Shown one piece after another: positions 9,528 through 19,589 of a DNA stretch of 64,000 nucleotides. Source of the DNA: Gemmatimonadota bacterium (GTDB lineage: Bacteria > ARS69); assembly GCA_030747075.1 (NCBI GenBank), contig JASLLL010000012.1, positions 1-64,000 on the forward strand. Direction: 5' to 3'. Each line of letters starts with the position of its first letter. Within the stretch, counting starts at the first letter, position 1. Position numbers and translations under genes: made by a program. The notes below the pieces were generated by a model. That model was not told the DNA's origin and did no database searches. It saw only the letters and a program-made list of their open reading frames with translations.

Positions 9528-10534
9528 ACTTCGCGAAGCGTGGCGCCCCCTGCCACGAACCTCGCCTGCCCGCGTTCGCGTCCACAGCCACGCTTCTCCT
9601 CACGCTGCTCACATCCACATCCTGCTCCCCCGGCGGGGAATCGGAAAGCACCCCACCGTTTCTGGAGACGCCCAGCGCCGCCCTGTCCGAAGGCCGGATC
9701 GAGGATGCGTTCCGTCTTCTAGTCAAGGTGTGCGCGGACCACCCGGACTCCCCGCAGGCCCACCGGCTTCTCGCGCAGACCTGCCTTCGCGCCGGACGCA
9801 CCCGTCGAGGCGTCCGTGCGATCACCCGCGCACTGGAACTGAACGACGCGGACCCAGAGTCGCACCGGATCTCCGCGCGCCTCGACGATTCCCGCTTCCA
9901 TCCCGTGGATGCCATCGCCTCCGCGCGAAGGGCGCTGCACCTCGATCCCGTTCACCTGGAGGGCCACCTGCTGCTCGGCCGCCTTCTTCTGGGCGCCGCT
10001 GACAACGAAGGCGCGGTCGTCGCATTCCGAAGAGCGCACGAGCTCGCCCCGGAGAGTTCCCCGGCCCTTCGCGGCCTTGCCCGGTCGCTGGTGCTCGCGG
10101 GCCATCAGGACGAAGGCGACCCGCTGGTGGAGGAATACCTCCGCAAGCATCCCCGGGACGGGGAACTCGTCCACCTGCGCGGACTCTCACGAATGCGCGG
10201 GGGGGATTTCGACGGCGCGGAGGAGGACTTCCGCGCAACCATCCGGATGCAGCCGCACATCCCTTCCGCGCACTACAACCTGGCGCGGATCCTTCGCCAG
10301 AGTGAGCGGCCGGAAGAGGCGGAGCGAGTCCTCGCCACCTTTCATGTGGTGAACAAGCGCGACCGCGAAATCCGCATTCTCCAGAGGGTGCTCCTGGGCC
10401 GGCCGGACGACATCTCCGTGGCAAGGAAACTCGCGAGACTCCTGGAGAAGGCGAAACGCACCGAAGAAGCCGCGCGCGCCGCCGCACGGGTTCGGGAGCT
10501 GCGCAGAGAGGCTGAGGAGCAGAGCCGGGGCTAG
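9524..10534 (+). CDS. TPR-repeat lipoprotein coupled to the histidine kinase
   Basis: This 336-residue product begins at GTG 9524 inside the kinase stop, with AAGGAG upstream. Residues 1-35 form a signal with a weak lipobox ending in TSTSC. Tetratricopeptide-like repeats fill about 45-320, with 34-residue periodicity and motifs such as AHRLLAQTCLRAG, LEGHLLLGRLLLG and AHYNLARILRQS. The four-base overlap implies coupled translation with the kinase, so it could be its envelope partner. That is inference. Its TAG overlaps the stop of the convergent cytochrome gene. Confidence 0.8.
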
Positions 10535-11835
10535 CCCGTCACCGCCACGGTATACGATGCGCTCCACATATCGAAGATCTCGATCGGAAGCAACTCGGGA
10601 AGATCAATGGCGCGCAGAATGGGCGGGGCGATCGGTCGGAACCGAAGCATGATCTCCACCGTCAGCGGTCCGGAAGCCGCCGCGGGGACCGTCACCGGAT
10701 AGTGCGCGGTGCGCGTGCTCATGTACGGAAGGAGCAGCGAATCGTCGATGGAGGTGGCCACAAACGAAAGAAGCGTGCGTTCCCCGTCTGCGTCGTAGAG
10801 CTTCGAGTGGAACAGCGTGAGATCCGGATCCTCCGCCACCGTGACCAGGTCTCCGTTGGCCAGAAGGTACCCTGACCGATACACCGACGCACCGGCACTG
10901 TCCGTCACGGCAATCGAGACCCACATCTCCCTCGAAAACGAAACGCCCGACGGGATGGAGTGCCCGGTCTGGTCGTTGGTCACGCGAACCACCACATCCA
11001 GCGCCTCGCCCGGGGCCGCTTCTGCCGGGATCCCTTCCACACTCACGGAGACCGCATTCTCCAGCAGATCCTGAATGTCCGCCTTCTGCGCCTCCAGATC
11101 GATCCCCTGAAACGGGGCGTAGGCGTAGTCCACGCCGACCACCGTATGCCGGTGGATTCCCTCGCGGACGGGCGAATCCGTAGCGGCACGACCCGTGTAG
11201 GTCTTCATGTGGCAGGTCTGGCATTCCACCCCCATGCCGGAGAGGTTGGTCTGCTGCCATTCGCGGAATGTGTTCTCCAGCCCGACCCCATCCGGTAGGT
11301 CCACCTGATGGCAAGGTGCGCAGATCGCGGAAGACCCGAAGAACGATCGGTGAAGAGACGGGTGGTCCTCGTTCGGGACGGGATCCGTCATCCGCCCGTA
11401 CTTCGCGCCCGTGGGGTCCAGATCCGCAAGGAAGGAAATGTCCGCGACAGGCGGCACTTCCGAGATGGAATGGCAGACATCGCAGGACAACCCGTGCTCC
11501 GCCAGATCCTGCGGGTCCACGCCGGGGTCCTCCATCTCTTCCGCGCGAGCCTGCGAAGGACCATGACACTGAATGCACTCTTCTCCGACGCCTCCCGCGC
11601 CCATTTCTTCCGCGATCTCCCGCAGGCGAAGCATGATGGGATCCGTCGCGCCGTATGCGTGCATGGAACGCTGCCACTCCTGAAGATGCTGCGGATGGCA
11701 GGAGCCACAGTCTTCCGGGCTGTCAAAAAGGCCCGAGGCATCTCCCGAGCCCGGACCCGTCCCGCTTCCGGAGCATGCGACGATCAGAGTGACCATGCCG
11801 AGGAGTGTGAACGCGCAAACCAGCCTGACGGGCAT
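10531..11835 (-). CDS. Pentaheme c-type cytochrome lipoprotein
   Basis: The 434-residue protein has a lipobox-type signal (LIVAC) and five CxxCH heme sites in the first half: CGSCH, CIQCH, CDVCH, CAPCH and CQTCH. Spacing and extra histidines resemble the cytochrome c554/NrfA-like multiheme fold. The second half (about 245-434) has no heme motif and is beta-rich (VVVRVTNDQTGHSIPSG, IAVTDSAGASVYRSG), like the Ig-type domain that often follows hemes in outer-surface electron carriers. ATG 11835 is preceded by GAGAGG. It is convergent with the TPR lipoprotein gene. A role in periplasmic or extracellular electron transfer is likely. The donor and acceptor are unknown. Confidence 0.88.
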   Translation of the reverse strand: MPVRLVCAFTLLGMVTLIVACSGSGTGPGSGDASGLFDSPEDCGSCHPQHLQEWQRSMHAYGATDPIMLRLREIAEEMGAGGVGEECIQCHGPSQARAEEMEDPGVDPQDLAEHGLSCDVCHSISEVPPVADISFLADLDPTGAKYGRMTDPVPNEDHPSLHRSFFGSSAICAPCHQVDLPDGVGLENTFREWQQTNLSGMGVECQTCHMKTYTGRAATDSPVREGIHRHTVVGVDYAYAPFQGIDLEAQKADIQDLLENAVSVSVEGIPAEAAPGEALDVVVRVTNDQTGHSIPSGVSFSREMWVSIAVTDSAGASVYRSGYLLANGDLVTVAEDPDLTLFHSKLYDADGERTLLSFVATSIDDSLLLPYMSTRTAHYPVTVPAAASGPLTVEIMLRFRPIAPPILRAIDLPELLPIEIFDMWSASYTVAVTG

Positions 11836-11920
11836 CGGGACCTCTCATCATGACGCGCACGGGTGGGCAACCGGTATCGGCATCATCATACCGTGATCGC
11901 CCCGCACCGGGAAGAGGCCT

Positions 11921-12583
11921 TCAGGATCCGGTTGAACTCGGCGGCTGGCGGCGCATCTCGTCGAGGTCCGGCTTCAGGTGCTCCTGATAGCAGTCGGGGC
12001 AGACGCCGTGGCTGAACTCGGCGTGCGAATGCCGTTCCACATAACTCTCGACTTCCGTCCAGTAGTTCCGGTCATCGCGGATCTTCTTGCAGTAGGAGCA
12101 AATGGGGAGCAGTCCTCGAAGCGCCTTCACCTGCCCGAGCGCGGCCTCCAGCTCGAACACGCGTTCGGCAAGCTTCGCCTGAAGACTGACCATTCGCGCT
12201 CCGACGCTCAGTCGGGCTTTGAGTTCGTCCTTGTCGAAGGGCTTCGAGACATAGTCGTCAACTCCCGCACGCAGCCCTTCAAGCGTGTCCTCCCGGCTTC
12301 CCTTGGCCGTCAGCATAATGAGGTACCGTGCGGAGTGTTCGCCCGAATCCTCCTCGGCCTCGCGAAGGCGTCGCACAATCTCCAGACCTTCCATCCCCGG
12401 CATCATCCAGTCGAGCACCACCAGGCGGGGCGCATCGGGTCGTTCGAGCAACTCCCACGCCTCGATCCCGTCGCGCGCGGACACCACCTCGTATCCCCAA
12501 CGCCCGAGGAAGGTCTCCAGGACCCTCAGTGAGGTGGGATCGTCTTCGGCAATCAGGATTCTCAAGGTCTTCCCCGGATGCAC
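11921..12583 (-). CDS. Response regulator: REC domain plus Cys-rich output segment
   Basis: This 220-residue protein has a full receiver domain (acidic pocket AEDD at 12-15, phospho-acceptor Asp58 in LVVLDWMMPGMEG, Thr in MLTAKG, Lys in SKPF), a short coiled coil (LQAKLAERVFELEAALGQVKAL), and a C-terminal segment LLPICSYCKKIRDD, NYW, HSHAEFSHGVCPDC. The CxxC plus CPxC layout recurs at the ends of many bacterial regulators and looks metal-binding, though its role is not established. There is no DNA-binding domain. It could be the partner of the orphan kinase at 8607, but the genes are not adjacent. Confidence 0.88.
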   Translation of the reverse strand: MHPGKTLRILIAEDDPTSLRVLETFLGRWGYEVVSARDGIEAWELLERPDAPRLVVLDWMMPGMEGLEIVRRLREAEEDSGEHSARYLIMLTAKGSREDTLEGLRAGVDDYVSKPFDKDELKARLSVGARMVSLQAKLAERVFELEAALGQVKALRGLLPICSYCKKIRDDRNYWTEVESYVERHSHAEFSHGVCPDCYQEHLKPDLDEMRRQPPSSTGS

Positions 12584-12684
12584 GGCAAGGGATGGTCAGT
12601 GCGAAGAGTCTCGTTCTCTCCTCTGAATCGGCCCGGGGGAGGACACCCTTGACGGGGGATCCGTGCGTGGAAAAGCGAGCTTGC

Positions 12685-13698
12685 CTATCGTCGCCGGAAG
12701 AGAGTGAAGACGCGGCGGATCTTGGAAATCCTGACCGGCTTGAGTCCGCGAAAGAGCATATTGAACAGCCGGACGGGTATGAGTGACAGGATTCGCGCCG
12801 TCTCCGGAAGGGACGGTGGAAGCATGCCGGAACGCGAGGAACGCGCGAAGCCGAGCTCTTCCATGACGCCGCCGAAGACCCGCTCACCGATCCAGACCTC
12901 CGTCTTCGTGAGTTCTGTCCGCCACCGGTCCCGGGAGTCCGTGAAGATCCCGGCGGCCGTTCCGGACGCCGCCTCGTCTCCGAACGAAGTGTTGGCGGAG
13001 TCCACGACCACCATCGCGGGGTCATACTCGACGCCGATGTGATCGCAAAGGAGACGCGTGTGCGCCTCCGGATCCGCCACCAGGTCTTCGTAGCGAAGTT
13101 CATGAACCGCCGCGCCCCACGGTTCCCCGCGCGCTTCCAGAAGTGCGGTCATGTAGCTTCGCCAGAGGAGAGAGTTGGTGATCGGGTTGTATCGCTCCCG
13201 GTAGGTGGACACTTCCCGGCGGTGGTAGTTCTTGTACGAGGCAAGAAAGGCGCGGGGGTCCCGGATGAGCGCCACGATGCGCGCGTCCGGAAACCACCGG
13301 AGGATGGTGGAAAGGTAGAGGATGTCCTGCGGGCTGGAGTCTCCCCAGAAGTCCGCGTGCTTCAGGTCCGCACCCGTTCGAAGCAGCACTTCCAGAAGCG
13401 CCCGGTAATCACCGCCGGCCGCTCGCACCCGGTCCCGGTATACATCCGGCCCGAGGACATCGGCCAGCAGAGGATCGCTGCCGTACTCCGCCACGATCCA
13501 GCGAATCCGTTCGATCGCGCGGTCCAGCGATGCGTCCTCCGAGAGATCCCCGAGCCGAGCGCGATCGTCGAGAATCCGCTCGAAGAAGTGGACTTCGTCC
13601 AGCAGGTGAATCCGCGGATGACGGTTGAGAATCTCTTTTGCGAGGGTGGTGCCCGTTCGCGGCGAACCCACGACAAAGACCGGTCGTCCCAAGGCCAA
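12685..13698 (-). CDS. Sulfotransferase-family protein
   Basis: The 337-residue product starts at TTG 13698 with GAGGAAGGA eight bases upstream. The N-terminal GSPRTGTTLAKEIL is the PAPS 5'-phosphosulfate loop and IRDPRAFLASYKNYHRR is the 3'-phosphate-binding segment. HFFERI, HADFWGDSSP and LRYEDLVADPE are typical of the Sulfotransfer_3 group. It would transfer sulfate from PAPS to a glycan or small molecule. The C-terminus is basic and may contact membrane. It lies upstream of the response regulator gene in the same direction with about 100 nt between, so co-transcription is possible. Confidence 0.85.
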   Translation of the reverse strand: MALGRPVFVVGSPRTGTTLAKEILNRHPRIHLLDEVHFFERILDDRARLGDLSEDASLDRAIERIRWIVAEYGSDPLLADVLGPDVYRDRVRAAGGDYRALLEVLLRTGADLKHADFWGDSSPQDILYLSTILRWFPDARIVALIRDPRAFLASYKNYHRREVSTYRERYNPITNSLLWRSYMTALLEARGEPWGAAVHELRYEDLVADPEAHTRLLCDHIGVEYDPAMVVVDSANTSFGDEAASGTAAGIFTDSRDRWRTELTKTEVWIGERVFGGVMEELGFARSSRSGMLPPSLPETARILSLIPVRLFNMLFRGLKPVRISKIRRVFTLFRRR

Positions 13699-13818
13699 AG
13701 CAGCCGTCCTTCCTCGGGGAGGGGCGAGGGAAGCTCCACTCTAGCACAACTGGGGAATACCGACAGCGAGCGCAGGCGTGGGCGGCCGGAAGCAATCGGC
13801 CGACCGTCCCCTCCCCCG

Positions 13819-16800
13819 TCACCGCAGGAGCGTCACCTTCCGCGTGCCGGAATGCCCGGAGAGCGTGTATCGCACGAAGTAAACGCCAGCCCCCACCGCC
13901 ACGGAGGCATCGTCGGTGCCGTCCCAGTTCAGCGTGTGCCCGCCGGACAACGCGGGACCGGACGCCAGTCGACGAACGAGGCGACCGCTGACATCGAAGA
14001 TGTCAATCCGCAGGTCGCCCGACCCCTCGGGAACATCATACCGGACTGCGGTCTGCGTGCGGAAGGGATTGGGAGAGACGCGGTGCGACGCCGCGATGGC
14101 CGGGAGCGAACCCGGGCCGACATCGGTCGACGGGCTTCCCATGCGCACTCCATGCGTCCACTCCACCACGAGATCCGAACACGCGGGATTCACTCCGAAA
14201 GTCGCGACGGAATGGGAGGAACGCCAGCGAAGATCCGTGCCCGTGTGGACGACCGGATTCCACGCGCCGTCCGGGAGGATCGCCTGCCAGTTCGCGCCTC
14301 CGTCCGCGGTGATCTCCCAGGTGACCGTCTCGGCCTGCGTCGTCACAAGACGCACGCCGGTGATCGGTTGCGCCCCCCCGGTGCCGAGTCCCACGATCAC
14401 GAGCCCCGCCCAGTGGTCCGCCACGAATGCGTAGTTCCCCCGCGTCGCCATGGAGATGGCATACGACGGGAGGCCCAACGCGGGACCGAGAACCGGCGCG
14501 GCCGGGTGAGTGATGTCCACCATCTGGAAGCTGGCCCCGTCGGATACGAGCGCGTACGCCCCCGCAACCGAAACACCCACGGCGTCTCCCGGAGTCTCCA
14601 GAGAAGCCGCCACTTCCGGCGCGGTCGGGTCGGTGACATCCACCACCGTAAGACCCGCCCACCCGTCCGCCAGGAATGCGTGATTCCCGTAGACGGCGAC
14701 CTCCGTCATCCATCCCGGAGACCGGACGCTTCCGGCAAGCACGGGTGCGGACGGATCCGTCAGATCGAAGACACGCAGGCCATAACCCTTGTCTCCCGCG
14801 AAGAGGTACTGCCCGGAGATCTCCAGGTCCACGGCAAAGTCGGGTTTTGCGAGTGTGGCAACGAGAGACGGCGACGCGGGGTTCGACACATTCACCACCG
14901 CAAGGCCGCGATGGCCGTCCGCCACGAATGCGTAGTCACCGTGGAGCGCCACATCAAACGCATCCCCCGGCGTGTCCACGCTGCCGAGAAGCGTCGGCGC
15001 CGTCGGGTCCGAGACATCGTACCCGTGGAGACCCCGGAATCCGTCGGCCACCCACGCCACATCCGCAACGACCGAGACCGCGCGCGCGTAGTCGGGCGTT
15101 CCCGCGCTTCCGGCCAGTTCCGGATTCTCCGGGTCGGAGACATCCACGACGACCAGCCCCTGCGTATAGTCCGCGACAAATGCGTAGTCCCCCGCCACGG
15201 CCACACCGTGCGCGTAGTCCGGCGTATCGTACTGCCCGACAATCGCGGGATTGGCTTCCAGGCGCACCGGCATGGGGTTTGAGAGTGCAAGCGACTGCCC
15301 CGTGTTGCGAAGCGAGTCGAAGGCGGGGTCCATCGTGGCGATCCGCGCCACCTGCAGGCCCGAGTTGCCGTCGGCAACGCAGAGCAGCGTCCCGGATACC
15401 GAAAGCTGGTTCGCCTTGTCCGGCGTGTCCATGCCTCCGACGATCACCGGGTGGTCTCCGTCCGTGATGTCCATCGTGACCACCCCGCCGAACTTGTCCG
15501 CGACGAACAGTCGGTTCCCCCACACGCGCACGCAGTGCGCATAGTCCGCCGTATCCACCGTCGAGCCCACGACCGGATGGTCCGGGTTCGTCACATCGAC
15601 CACGGTGACGCCCTCGTACCCACAGGCCACGAATGCGCGGTCCCCGGAGATCGCCACGGCTCGCGCATACCCGGGAACCGTGGTCGATCCGACGGCGACG
15701 GGGTTCAGCGGGTCGGAAATGTCCACGACACCCAGTCCATCCAGATTCCCCGCGAGGAACGCCCGGTTCCCCGCGACCGCGATGTCCCATGTGTAGCGCG
15801 TCGGAGAGAGGATCGTCGCGGCTTCGGTCGGATTCGTCGGGTCGGAAATGTCCACAACGGTCAAAAACCCGGTGACTGAATCGCAGATGTAGACATAGTC
15901 CCCCTCGACGGCCATCTCCTCCAGTTCGGTGGCCGTCGTCTGGAGCGACCCGAGAAGTACGGGGTGGGTCGGGTCGGACACATCCACCGTGTAGAAGTCG
16001 TCATGCCGCGAGTTCAGGAGTGCCAGGTCCCCGTCCACCAGAACGCTGTGGTGATCTTCCGGAAGCGGAAGCCCTCCGGCGAGCACCGGATTCCCGGGGT
16101 CGGAGACATCCACGACGGAGAGCCCGTCTTCAAAGTCGGCGACGAAAGCGTAATCCCCGTCGAGGAAGACATCCCGTGCGTAGCCGGGAGTATCCAGCGA
16201 GGCCAGAAGCGTCGGATCGGGGACGGGTTCGCTGATCCGGACCGCCACCAGATGCGAAGCTCCCGCTCCGGACGCCGCCACGAATGCGTGGAAGCCGCTG
16301 AGGGCGACCGCCTGCGCCGAAGCCACGGCGACCACGCCGGCTTCCGGAAGCGGTGCGAAGGGATCGGAGACATCCACCTGGAGAATCCCCGCCTCCCCGG
16401 CGGCGACCCACGCCCGATCCCCGTCGATCGCCAGATCCAGGGCGGAACCCGGGAGTGAGGCAGCGCCCGCCGCGACCGGGTGCGCCGGATCGAAAATATC
16501 CACGCCGCAAAGACCCTGATCCGCATCCGCAATCCACGCCGTTTCTCCCCGAAGGGCGACCGCTCGCGCTTCGCCCGGCGTGTTGAACAGCGCAAGCGGC
16601 ACGGGAGCCGCCGGATCGGTGACATCGAGAACGGAAAGCCCCGCCGCGCCACAGGCGACAAACGCACGATCCCCGGCGACCACAACATCCAGCGCGGGGG
16701 CGGTGCCGGACTCCGTCGCGAGAAGCGTGGGTGAAGCAAGGTCGGAAATGTCCACAACATGCACGCCGCCCGACCCCGCCGCGAGGAAGAGCCGGTTTCC

Positions 16801-17298
16801 GCGCACGGCGATTCCCTGTGCGTCGCCCACAAGAGGCAGTTGCGCCAGGAGTCCGGGAGCCAGGGGATTCGTCCCGTCAAAGACGGCCAGCCCCGCCGCG
16901 CCGCACGCGACAAAGATGGCATTCCCCTTCACGGAAACCGCCAGTGCTTCTCCGGGGGTCGCGATCCCGACACGCGCGGAACCCGGCGCCGTCGGATCCT
17001 CAATGTCGAACACGGCCAGCCCGGCCAAGCCACACGCCACAAAAGCGCGATCTCCCGACACGGCCACATCCATCGCATCCCCGGAAGTACCCGCCGAACC
17101 GATGACGCAAGGAACCGTCCCCGCGCCGGGGTACAGCTTGAGTTCCGCCTCCACCGTATCCCACCAGGCGGTCGTGGCCGCTTCGTCCCGATGGATGACG
17201 GTGGAGAAGTCCTCGTGGAAGGACTCGGCAAGCACACCGGAGACCGGGCAGAGCATCGCCGCAGCCGCCACCGCTGTCACCTTCGCCCGTCGCACCAC
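13819..17298 (-). CDS. Giant secreted LVIVD-repeat propeller protein with FlgD-type C-terminus
   Basis: The product has 1159 residues from GTG 17298 (GAGG upstream, opening VVRRAKVTAVAAAAML and a signal peptide ending VLA). Twenty-one repeats of about 43 residues can be counted by the strand G-D-x-A-F-V-A-x...G-L-x-V-V-D-V followed by S-D-P-x-x-P. This is the LVIVD pattern, enough for three seven-bladed propellers. After about residue 985 come a fibronectin-like stretch, then SPNPF, GRLVRRL, NWDGTD, GVYFVRY and RKVTLLR (FlgD-Ig-like domain). Surface adhesion or scaffolding is plausible but not shown. Because of the repeats, the opposite strand shows long meaningless frames. Confidence 0.88.
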   Translation of the reverse strand: MVRRAKVTAVAAAAMLCPVSGVLAESFHEDFSTVIHRDEAATTAWWDTVEAELKLYPGAGTVPCVIGSAGTSGDAMDVAVSGDRAFVACGLAGLAVFDIEDPTAPGSARVGIATPGEALAVSVKGNAIFVACGAAGLAVFDGTNPLAPGLLAQLPLVGDAQGIAVRGNRLFLAAGSGGVHVVDISDLASPTLLATESGTAPALDVVVAGDRAFVACGAAGLSVLDVTDPAAPVPLALFNTPGEARAVALRGETAWIADADQGLCGVDIFDPAHPVAAGAASLPGSALDLAIDGDRAWVAAGEAGILQVDVSDPFAPLPEAGVVAVASAQAVALSGFHAFVAASGAGASHLVAVRISEPVPDPTLLASLDTPGYARDVFLDGDYAFVADFEDGLSVVDVSDPGNPVLAGGLPLPEDHHSVLVDGDLALLNSRHDDFYTVDVSDPTHPVLLGSLQTTATELEEMAVEGDYVYICDSVTGFLTVVDISDPTNPTEAATILSPTRYTWDIAVAGNRAFLAGNLDGLGVVDISDPLNPVAVGSTTVPGYARAVAISGDRAFVACGYEGVTVVDVTNPDHPVVGSTVDTADYAHCVRVWGNRLFVADKFGGVVTMDITDGDHPVIVGGMDTPDKANQLSVSGTLLCVADGNSGLQVARIATMDPAFDSLRNTGQSLALSNPMPVRLEANPAIVGQYDTPDYAHGVAVAGDYAFVADYTQGLVVVDVSDPENPELAGSAGTPDYARAVSVVADVAWVADGFRGLHGYDVSDPTAPTLLGSVDTPGDAFDVALHGDYAFVADGHRGLAVVNVSNPASPSLVATLAKPDFAVDLEISGQYLFAGDKGYGLRVFDLTDPSAPVLAGSVRSPGWMTEVAVYGNHAFLADGWAGLTVVDVTDPTAPEVAASLETPGDAVGVSVAGAYALVSDGASFQMVDITHPAAPVLGPALGLPSYAISMATRGNYAFVADHWAGLVIVGLGTGGAQPITGVRLVTTQAETVTWEITADGGANWQAILPDGAWNPVVHTGTDLRWRSSHSVATFGVNPACSDLVVEWTHGVRMGSPSTDVGPGSLPAIAASHRVSPNPFRTQTAVRYDVPEGSGDLRIDIFDVSGRLVRRLASGPALSGGHTLNWDGTDDASVAVGAGVYFVRYTLSGHSGTRKVTLLR

Positions 17299-17561
17299 AA
17301 CATCACCTCGCCGTTGGGGCTGAAATCCTTCCCTATTCCTCTCCGATCCTCGCGAGTATATCACAGATAGCTCGATCGCTGCGTCTCTCTGTTGAATCCT
17401 CTTGCATCATGCCTGATTTTCGCGTCCGCCAGCGCAGATCCACCCCTCTCCGCTAATGGCCCCCGCTTCGCCCTGGATCGTGCCCGGGCCGGGCGGATCG
17501 GGTCTGGCGCTCCTCCGCTCGCTGCCGCACAGTACGATCCACCCTCATCCGGAGGTCCGCC

Positions 17562-18359
17562 ATGAACACCACGAGGCACCGCTCACCCGGCGCGCCGGGG
17601 GCGTTCGCCCTTGTCGCCGGGATGGTTCTCATCGGCATCGTGGCCGCGGCCGCCCCTTCCGTGGATGCATCCGAGGCCTTCGACCACGCTCCCTTCGACG
17701 AGCTCCTTTCGGAGTATGTCGCTGCGGATGGCGTGGACTACGAAGCCTGGTCCGCCTCATCGACGGATCTCGCGGCGCTCGACTCCTACATTGCGTCGGT
17801 GGCTGCGAAAGACCCCGCAACGCTCTCCGGAGATGCGGCTCTCGCGGCGTGGATCAATCTCTACAACGCGTTGACGCTCCAGCTCATTCTCACGCACTAC
17901 CCGCTGGACGGAATACGCGATCTCCGCAAGCCGTGGGATCGGAAACTCGTGACGGTCGCGGGGCAGGAACGAACGCTCAACGACATCGAGCACGGGATCA
18001 TCCGCAAGACCTTCAGCGAGCCACGCATCCACTTCGCCGTGAACTGTGCGTCGAAGGGATGTCCGCCGCTCCGGCCCGGTGCGTACACAGCGGACGCGCT
18101 CGACGCACAGCTGGAGGAGCAGACGATCGCATTCCTCCGAACCGCCCCGGACAACTTCATGGACGAGAAGGGGGATCTCCACCTCTCGAAGATCCTCGAC
18201 TGGTACGCCGGGGACTTTGAGAAGGCGGCCGGGTCCGTGGCTTCCTTCGTCGGGCGATATCGGGAAGATGTTTCCCGCGCGCTGGATTCCGGAAAGGTGC
18301 GCGTTCGCCATGAATCCTACGACTGGTCGTTGAACCGGGTGCCGCTCCCGCTGGAGTGA
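17562..18359 (+). CDS. Secreted DUF547-family protein
   Basis: This 265-residue protein starts at ATG 17562 with CCGGAGG upstream and has a signal peptide (VLIGIVAAAAPSVDAS). The DUF547 core is clear: DAALAAWINLYNALTLQLIL, DIEHGIIRKTF, and IHFAVNCASKGCPPL with its paired cysteines. The fold is related to papain/transglutaminase-like proteins, but the biochemical activity of DUF547 is not established. It stands about 90 nt upstream of two glycosyltransferase genes on the same strand. Confidence 0.88.
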   Translation: MNTTRHRSPGAPGAFALVAGMVLIGIVAAAAPSVDASEAFDHAPFDELLSEYVAADGVDYEAWSASSTDLAALDSYIASVAAKDPATLSGDAALAAWINLYNALTLQLILTHYPLDGIRDLRKPWDRKLVTVAGQERTLNDIEHGIIRKTFSEPRIHFAVNCASKGCPPLRPGAYTADALDAQLEEQTIAFLRTAPDNFMDEKGDLHLSKILDWYAGDFEKAAGSVASFVGRYREDVSRALDSGKVRVRHESYDWSLNRVPLPLE

Positions 18360-18452
18360 CAGGGCGCCCGGGAGTCGCGACCGTTGACGATTCCCCGGGC
18401 CGCGTTTATCGTCGCGCGGATTCGCTAATGAGGGCCTTCGGCCGGGACGCCC

Positions 18453-19589
18453 ATGGACATCCTCTTCATCGTCAACTCCTTCTCAACTGGCGGGTTTCAG
18501 CAGCTCACGCTGGACCTTGTGCGCCAACTCACGCCGCGCGGGTTTCGCTTCCGGATGGTGTGCCTGAAGAGAAGGGGAAGCCTCGCCGACGAACTCGAAG
18601 CCGCCGGGTGCCCGGTGGACGCGGGGTTCCTGCGCCACAAGTTTGATGTGTTCGCTCTGTGGCGAATCCTCCGTGCGTTGCGCGGCGACCGGAGCCGACT
18701 GATCTTCAGCGAGCCCGGCCGGAACGCACTGCTGGTGGATCGCGTTCTGGCGGCCCTCTCCCCGGGTCGGGCGCATGTCTCCGCCATTCACGCGACCGGC
18801 AGATGGGGTCACGACCATATGTTCAGCCCCGATGTGCGCTGGATCCTCCGCCGGCTGAACGGAGTGATCGCCTGCGCGGGCGTGCAGAAGGAGTATCTCG
18901 TCCGCGAAGAAGGCATCTGCCCGGACAATCTCCATGTGATTTTCAATGGCGTGGACCACAGGAAGTTCCGCCCGCTGGACCGCGCCGGTCTTCCGCCGAT
19001 TGCGGACGGCCCCGCTCCCGGTGAGAAGGCCGTGGGGATTGTCGCGTCGCTCACCCCCGAAAAGGCGCACGATGTCTTCGTCCGAGCGGCAAGACTCACA
19101 CTGAACGCGGTTCCCGAAGCGCGCTTTTACATCCTGGGGGATGGTCCCGAAAGAGAACGCATCGCGACGCTGATCCGGGAGGAATCGCTCACCGACTCTG
19201 TCAAACTGCTGGGCCGCCGCCGGGATCTTCCCACATTCCTGCCTCGACTGGATCTCCTGGCGCTGTCCTCGCACCCGTTTCGGGAAACGCTTCCCATCTC
19301 CACGACCGAAGGAATGGCGTGCGGCATTCCGACGGTGAATACGGAGGTCGGAAGCGTGCGCGATCTTGTGGTCGACGGGGAGACCGGCTGGATCGTCCCC
19401 CCGGGAGATCCGGAAGCGCTCGCCGCCGCCTTCGTGCGCGTACTCGAAGATCCCGCACAAGCGGCGCGCATGGGCGCGGCGGGAAGGCAACGCGTCGAGG
19501 ATCACTTCACGCTCGACCGAACCGTGAACGACTATGCCGATTACTTCCGGCGCATCGTCGGCGGGAACCAGGAAGAGGACCGTTCATGA
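18453..19589 (+). CDS. GT4-type glycosyltransferase
   Basis: The 378-residue protein has the two-domain GT-B layout. The N-terminal half has FSTGGFQQLTLDLV, where family 4 enzymes bind acceptor. The C-terminal half has ASLTPEKAHDVFV, LGDGPERERI and VKLLGRRRDLPTFL, then the nucleotide-sugar site SSHPFRETLPISTTEGMACG with TVNTEVGSVRDLV. It should transfer a hexose-type sugar for surface polysaccharide or glycan synthesis in the cytoplasm. The stop is overlapped by the ATG of the next glycosyltransferase gene (ATGA), so the two are co-translated. Confidence 0.9.
   Translation: MDILFIVNSFSTGGFQQLTLDLVRQLTPRGFRFRMVCLKRRGSLADELEAAGCPVDAGFLRHKFDVFALWRILRALRGDRSRLIFSEPGRNALLVDRVLAALSPGRAHVSAIHATGRWGHDHMFSPDVRWILRRLNGVIACAGVQKEYLVREEGICPDNLHVIFNGVDHRKFRPLDRAGLPPIADGPAPGEKAVGIVASLTPEKAHDVFVRAARLTLNAVPEARFYILGDGPERERIATLIREESLTDSVKLLGRRRDLPTFLPRLDLLALSSHPFRETLPISTTEGMACGIPTVNTEVGSVRDLVVDGETGWIVPPGDPEALAAAFVRVLEDPAQAARMGAAGRQRVEDHFTLDRTVNDYADYFRRIVGGNQEEDRS

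Noticed and set aside
11872-11893. CGGTAT...ATACCG hairpin between the response regulator and cytochrome genes
   Set aside because: Six-bp stem with a 10-nt loop and no T-run. Too weak to call as terminator or operator.
13039-15282. 747-codon plus-strand frame opposite the LVIVD and sulfotransferase genes
   Set aside because: It crosses two genes and their intergenic gap, and its residues are the Arg/His-rich antisense of the repeats. The minus-strand proteins explain the sequence.
13819-17298. Repetitive DNA resembling a repeat array
   Set aside because: The periodicity of about 130 bp follows the protein's 43-residue blades and drifts in sequence. It is not a CRISPR array or satellite.
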